From: Acanthococcus lagerstroemiae
Lineage: Eukaryota > Arthropoda > Insecta > Hemiptera > Eriococcidae
Reading direction: 5' to 3'
DNA: 64,000 nt
NCBI GenBank assembly: GCA_031841125.1
Contig: CM063109.1
Coordinates: forward strand, 64,858,914-64,922,913
The notes under the pieces were generated by a model that ran no database searches, was not told where the DNA came from, and saw nothing but the letters and a program-made list of their open reading frames with translations. Below are positions 61,380 to 64,000 of this stretch, one piece after another. How positions within the stretch are numbered: position 1 is the first letter of the stretch; each line of letters starts with the position of its first letter. The translations under genes were made by a program, and so were the position numbers.

Positions 61380-64000
61380 TCAGCAGGCTTCAGATACTTC
61401 CAAATCGGATTCTGTATCACAACTACTGGCGACCTGTTGTACATTGCTTTCTACATCGGTGTTATTCTCACTTTCCTCGTCTATCTCGTGCACTTCCTCA
61501 TTTGTAATGACTGAAGCTACATCGTCGTCATCATTATTTGTTTGGTTACTTTCTTCTCTTTTCTCTCGATCACTTGGCGAAGCATAAGAATTATCATCGC
61601 TGAAACTATCGCTGTACTCATTTTCCTCGTCTTGTTCGTGATTCTCATCGCTCATTTGACAAGTTGCGTGGCTCTCCCCTTCTTGGATTATCGCTGATGC
61701 TGGCGATGCTGAGTATGAAGTGATACCTTCGTCTAGATAAGTGGCATCTGTTTCATTTTTCGTATCATCGGATGTTACATCACCACCTAAGCCGTAATCT
61801 TCATCATCGAATTTATCATCTTTTGGGACGCCCAGACGTTCTTGTAATTTGGCAATTTCACTAAGCATTTTCCCCTATTAACATAATATAACGAGTTAAT
61901 ACTACATGCAGAACGCGAAATTTGTAGAAAAACATGATCTGAATGTTATACCGTGTGAAGACCATATTTATTGATTTGGACGTGGTGCTGAAATACACTT
62001 CTTAAAGCTTTGTTTGTGAAAATGTTCTTCTTGAGGATGTCATTGGTGATATCTTTCAGAAACTGAATGCATATAACATCGTTTGAACTCCTGAAAACAT
62101 AACAGGAATTTATATGGTAGAGGTTAAGTACATACCAAGAAAATGTGTTTGTATAGGTCACCTACATATTAGGTACAAAACCTTTTTTATAAAAGAGGAA
62201 AATGTCTTGTATTGCACTACGTGCACACTCTGTACCTATATGGTTGGTAAGTATACATTTTATTATCCAATAAGAGCTGATATCTGCGTGTGTATGTAGG
62301 TATGTATAACAGGGTATCATACTTGTAATTTAGGGTCTGCGACGTGCTGGGAATTGATTTTAATAATTTCGTATCACTGATGGGTAGTTTCTTTGAGGAC
62401 TGAAGTTTATTCGACGAATTTTGTGGAGTTGAACCTCTGCTGTCACTGCTTAATATACATTCGCCTTCGTTATATGCTGAATCTTCGCTGGATTCTTCCT
62501 GTAAGTACGCATGCGATTGCATTATACTAGACTTAATTGAATATACCCGATATATAGGTATAGGTAAGGTATCTACTTGTATGTACTATATGCATATATT
62601 GTGTGTGCAACTTGAATCGTAGGGGACAAAACTTACCGAATAGCTGTTTTCCATTGTTGAAAATGAAGATCGTTTTGGGTTTTTTCTTTCTGTCGTTTCG
62701 AATATAGTATTGCTTAAAATTGTATTCTGTTGATCATCTCCATTTGCCTGTCATAATAATTGGTTGTATTTTTTAGCATCTACATAGATTATCAACAACA
62801 CTTTTCTTTCCTAATTATTTTGCGTTACATCTGTAGTAATTGATCCGCCATTTTGTTTGCAGAAAATTATTTCAAAAATCTGTCATTTCAAGAACTTAAC
62901 TTTTTCTAAGTACATTTTTATTGAAGTTTTGAAGTTTACATTCCAGATATGCGCTAGAATCATATCGTTTAGCTAAAATTATTTATCAATTCTCATTCAT
63001 ACACTATACATATACCTATCTGTTGAAACACCAATTTTGCAAATTGCAAAATGGAAAAAATTCAAAGCATTATTCTACCAGTTGATTTTGCTATGTTTCT
63101 ACGAGACATTTAAGCGTCCATTTTTACAGAAACCAAAAGTGCGACCAAAAGTTGAAAAAATGGAGTTCATCTAGAGCAATATATGGAAGAAAGTATCGTA
63201 GGTAGTTTAATTGCGAACAAAGTGGCGCACGTGTCCGTACTTATAACTATATATGGAGCCCTAACATCAAGCGAGTTTATCAATTTACTTGAGGTGCCTC
63301 AGATTTTTCTGAAATTTTCAGTACAACTTTCTTTTTCCGTGGAGGATGGTAAACTCGTAGACTGCGCAGCTTAGATTGAACATTGCTCTTTAGTATCGTG
63401 GGATTGAACGGTTTCTGTGGTACAGCAAATGATTTGTCGACATGCTTTAGTTCATCCTGGGCAAACGAATAAAGTTGGCTAATATGTAATAAAACTAAAA
63501 ATTCAGTCGAAAATCTGAAGGGGAAATAGGAAAACTATATATTTTTCAACGTCTCTCTGTACCTATAATGAAAATCGCATAGCTTTCAAATCCAGTGCTT
63601 TTGTTTCTTATAAGTATGAAGCTCAAGAGATTATACGGGCAAGTTATACCAGGACCGTAAAACTACCCCGGGTCTCTATGTATTTAGAATTACAGAGGCG
63701 TTTCATATGCAACGACTAATTCAGACCCAGGACTATTGAAGAAAAAAAAAATGAAAACTTGTCGAAAACAGACATTCTATGACGCACCTTCACAGCAGAA
63801 CAGCCCTTGGAATGATATTTGGGTTTTGCTTAAATTCATCAGTAATTTAGGGAAATAGAAAGCCTTCTCCTCCACGATGACGATAATGGCTGTGTAGGTC
63901 TCTCTGTACAGTCGCCCACGAAAATACCGAGACAGATTTATTCGTTGAAAAGACATTTCCTTTTCGATCGAATAACCACAACGATGTATTTACACACGAT
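61380..64000 (-). CDS. Spata7: SPATA7 homologue, 5' end cut by window edge
   Basis: SPATA7 is a ciliary protein; in vertebrates it acts at the photoreceptor connecting cilium. Exons, minus strand: 63456-63289, 62747-62637, 62498-62323, 62090-61952, 61874-61380. All are in phase with GT-AG ends. Two conserved blocks identify it. One is KPFNPTILKSNVQSKLRSLR followed by VYHPPRKKK. The other is QFLKDITNDILKKNIFTNKA followed by LRSVFQHHVQINK, continuing across a junction into MLSEIAKLQERLGVP. A likely N-terminal exon at about 63999-63870 has GNVFSTNKSVSV and VQRDLHSHYRHR, matching the family's N-terminal block, but its donor is unclear. The last exon adds a very acidic, low-complexity tail of about 140 aa (DENHEQDEENEYSDSFSDD). 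Start codon not seen. Confidence 0.85.

Overview
The window looks like AT-rich genomic DNA from an insect. The genes are intron-split with GT-AG junctions. The recognisable proteins are animal proteins: neurexin, a FASTK-domain protein, RAD51, N-acylneuraminate-9-phosphatase, neurochondrin and SPATA7. The intergenic DNA is crowded with non-LTR retrotransposon fragments and small inverted-repeat DNA elements. A sap-feeding hemipteran would fit this repeat-rich texture, but the sequence does not settle the order.

Layout. From 1 to about 15.1 kb there are only repeats: an irregular tandem array, a large palindrome, two adjacent hAT-type MITEs, a TA-flanked element with a possible pogo-like relic, and decayed RTE-like LINE pieces. 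On the minus strand, 15150-15740 is the signal peptide plus first LNS domain exon of neurexin, so the DNA to its left is probably neurexin intron. From 16.4 to 36.5 kb the window is mobile-element rich: two LINEs of one family plus a deleted third copy, an RTE-like LINE, a 2.9 kb element with arrays of GGCAAC-type motifs at its ends, and several foldback elements nested in each other.

From 36.5 to 64 kb the window is gene-rich. A nine-exon FASTK-domain mitochondrial protein (minus, 700 aa) is followed by an internally deleted Tigger-like transposon and a small three-exon putative membrane protein gene (plus). RAD51 comes next (minus, seven exons, 343 aa). It is head-to-head with NANP (plus, four exons, 249 aa) across about 1.1 kb. 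The first intron of NANP holds the complete coding region of neurochondrin in one exon (738 aa, same strand). SPATA7 (minus) runs off the right edge.

How the genes relate. Neurexin is a presynaptic adhesion receptor. The FASTK protein should act on mitochondrial RNA. RAD51 does homologous recombination. NANP makes free sialic acid from its 9-phosphate. Neurochondrin is a neuronal cytosolic protein and SPATA7 is a ciliary protein. They do not form a pathway; the notable organisation is the RAD51/NANP divergent pair and the same-strand nesting of neurochondrin in NANP.

Exon boundaries were placed by hand from splice signals and checked for phase continuity. No alignment or transcript data were available. 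Family names for repeats rest on termini, target-site duplications and short protein motifs.
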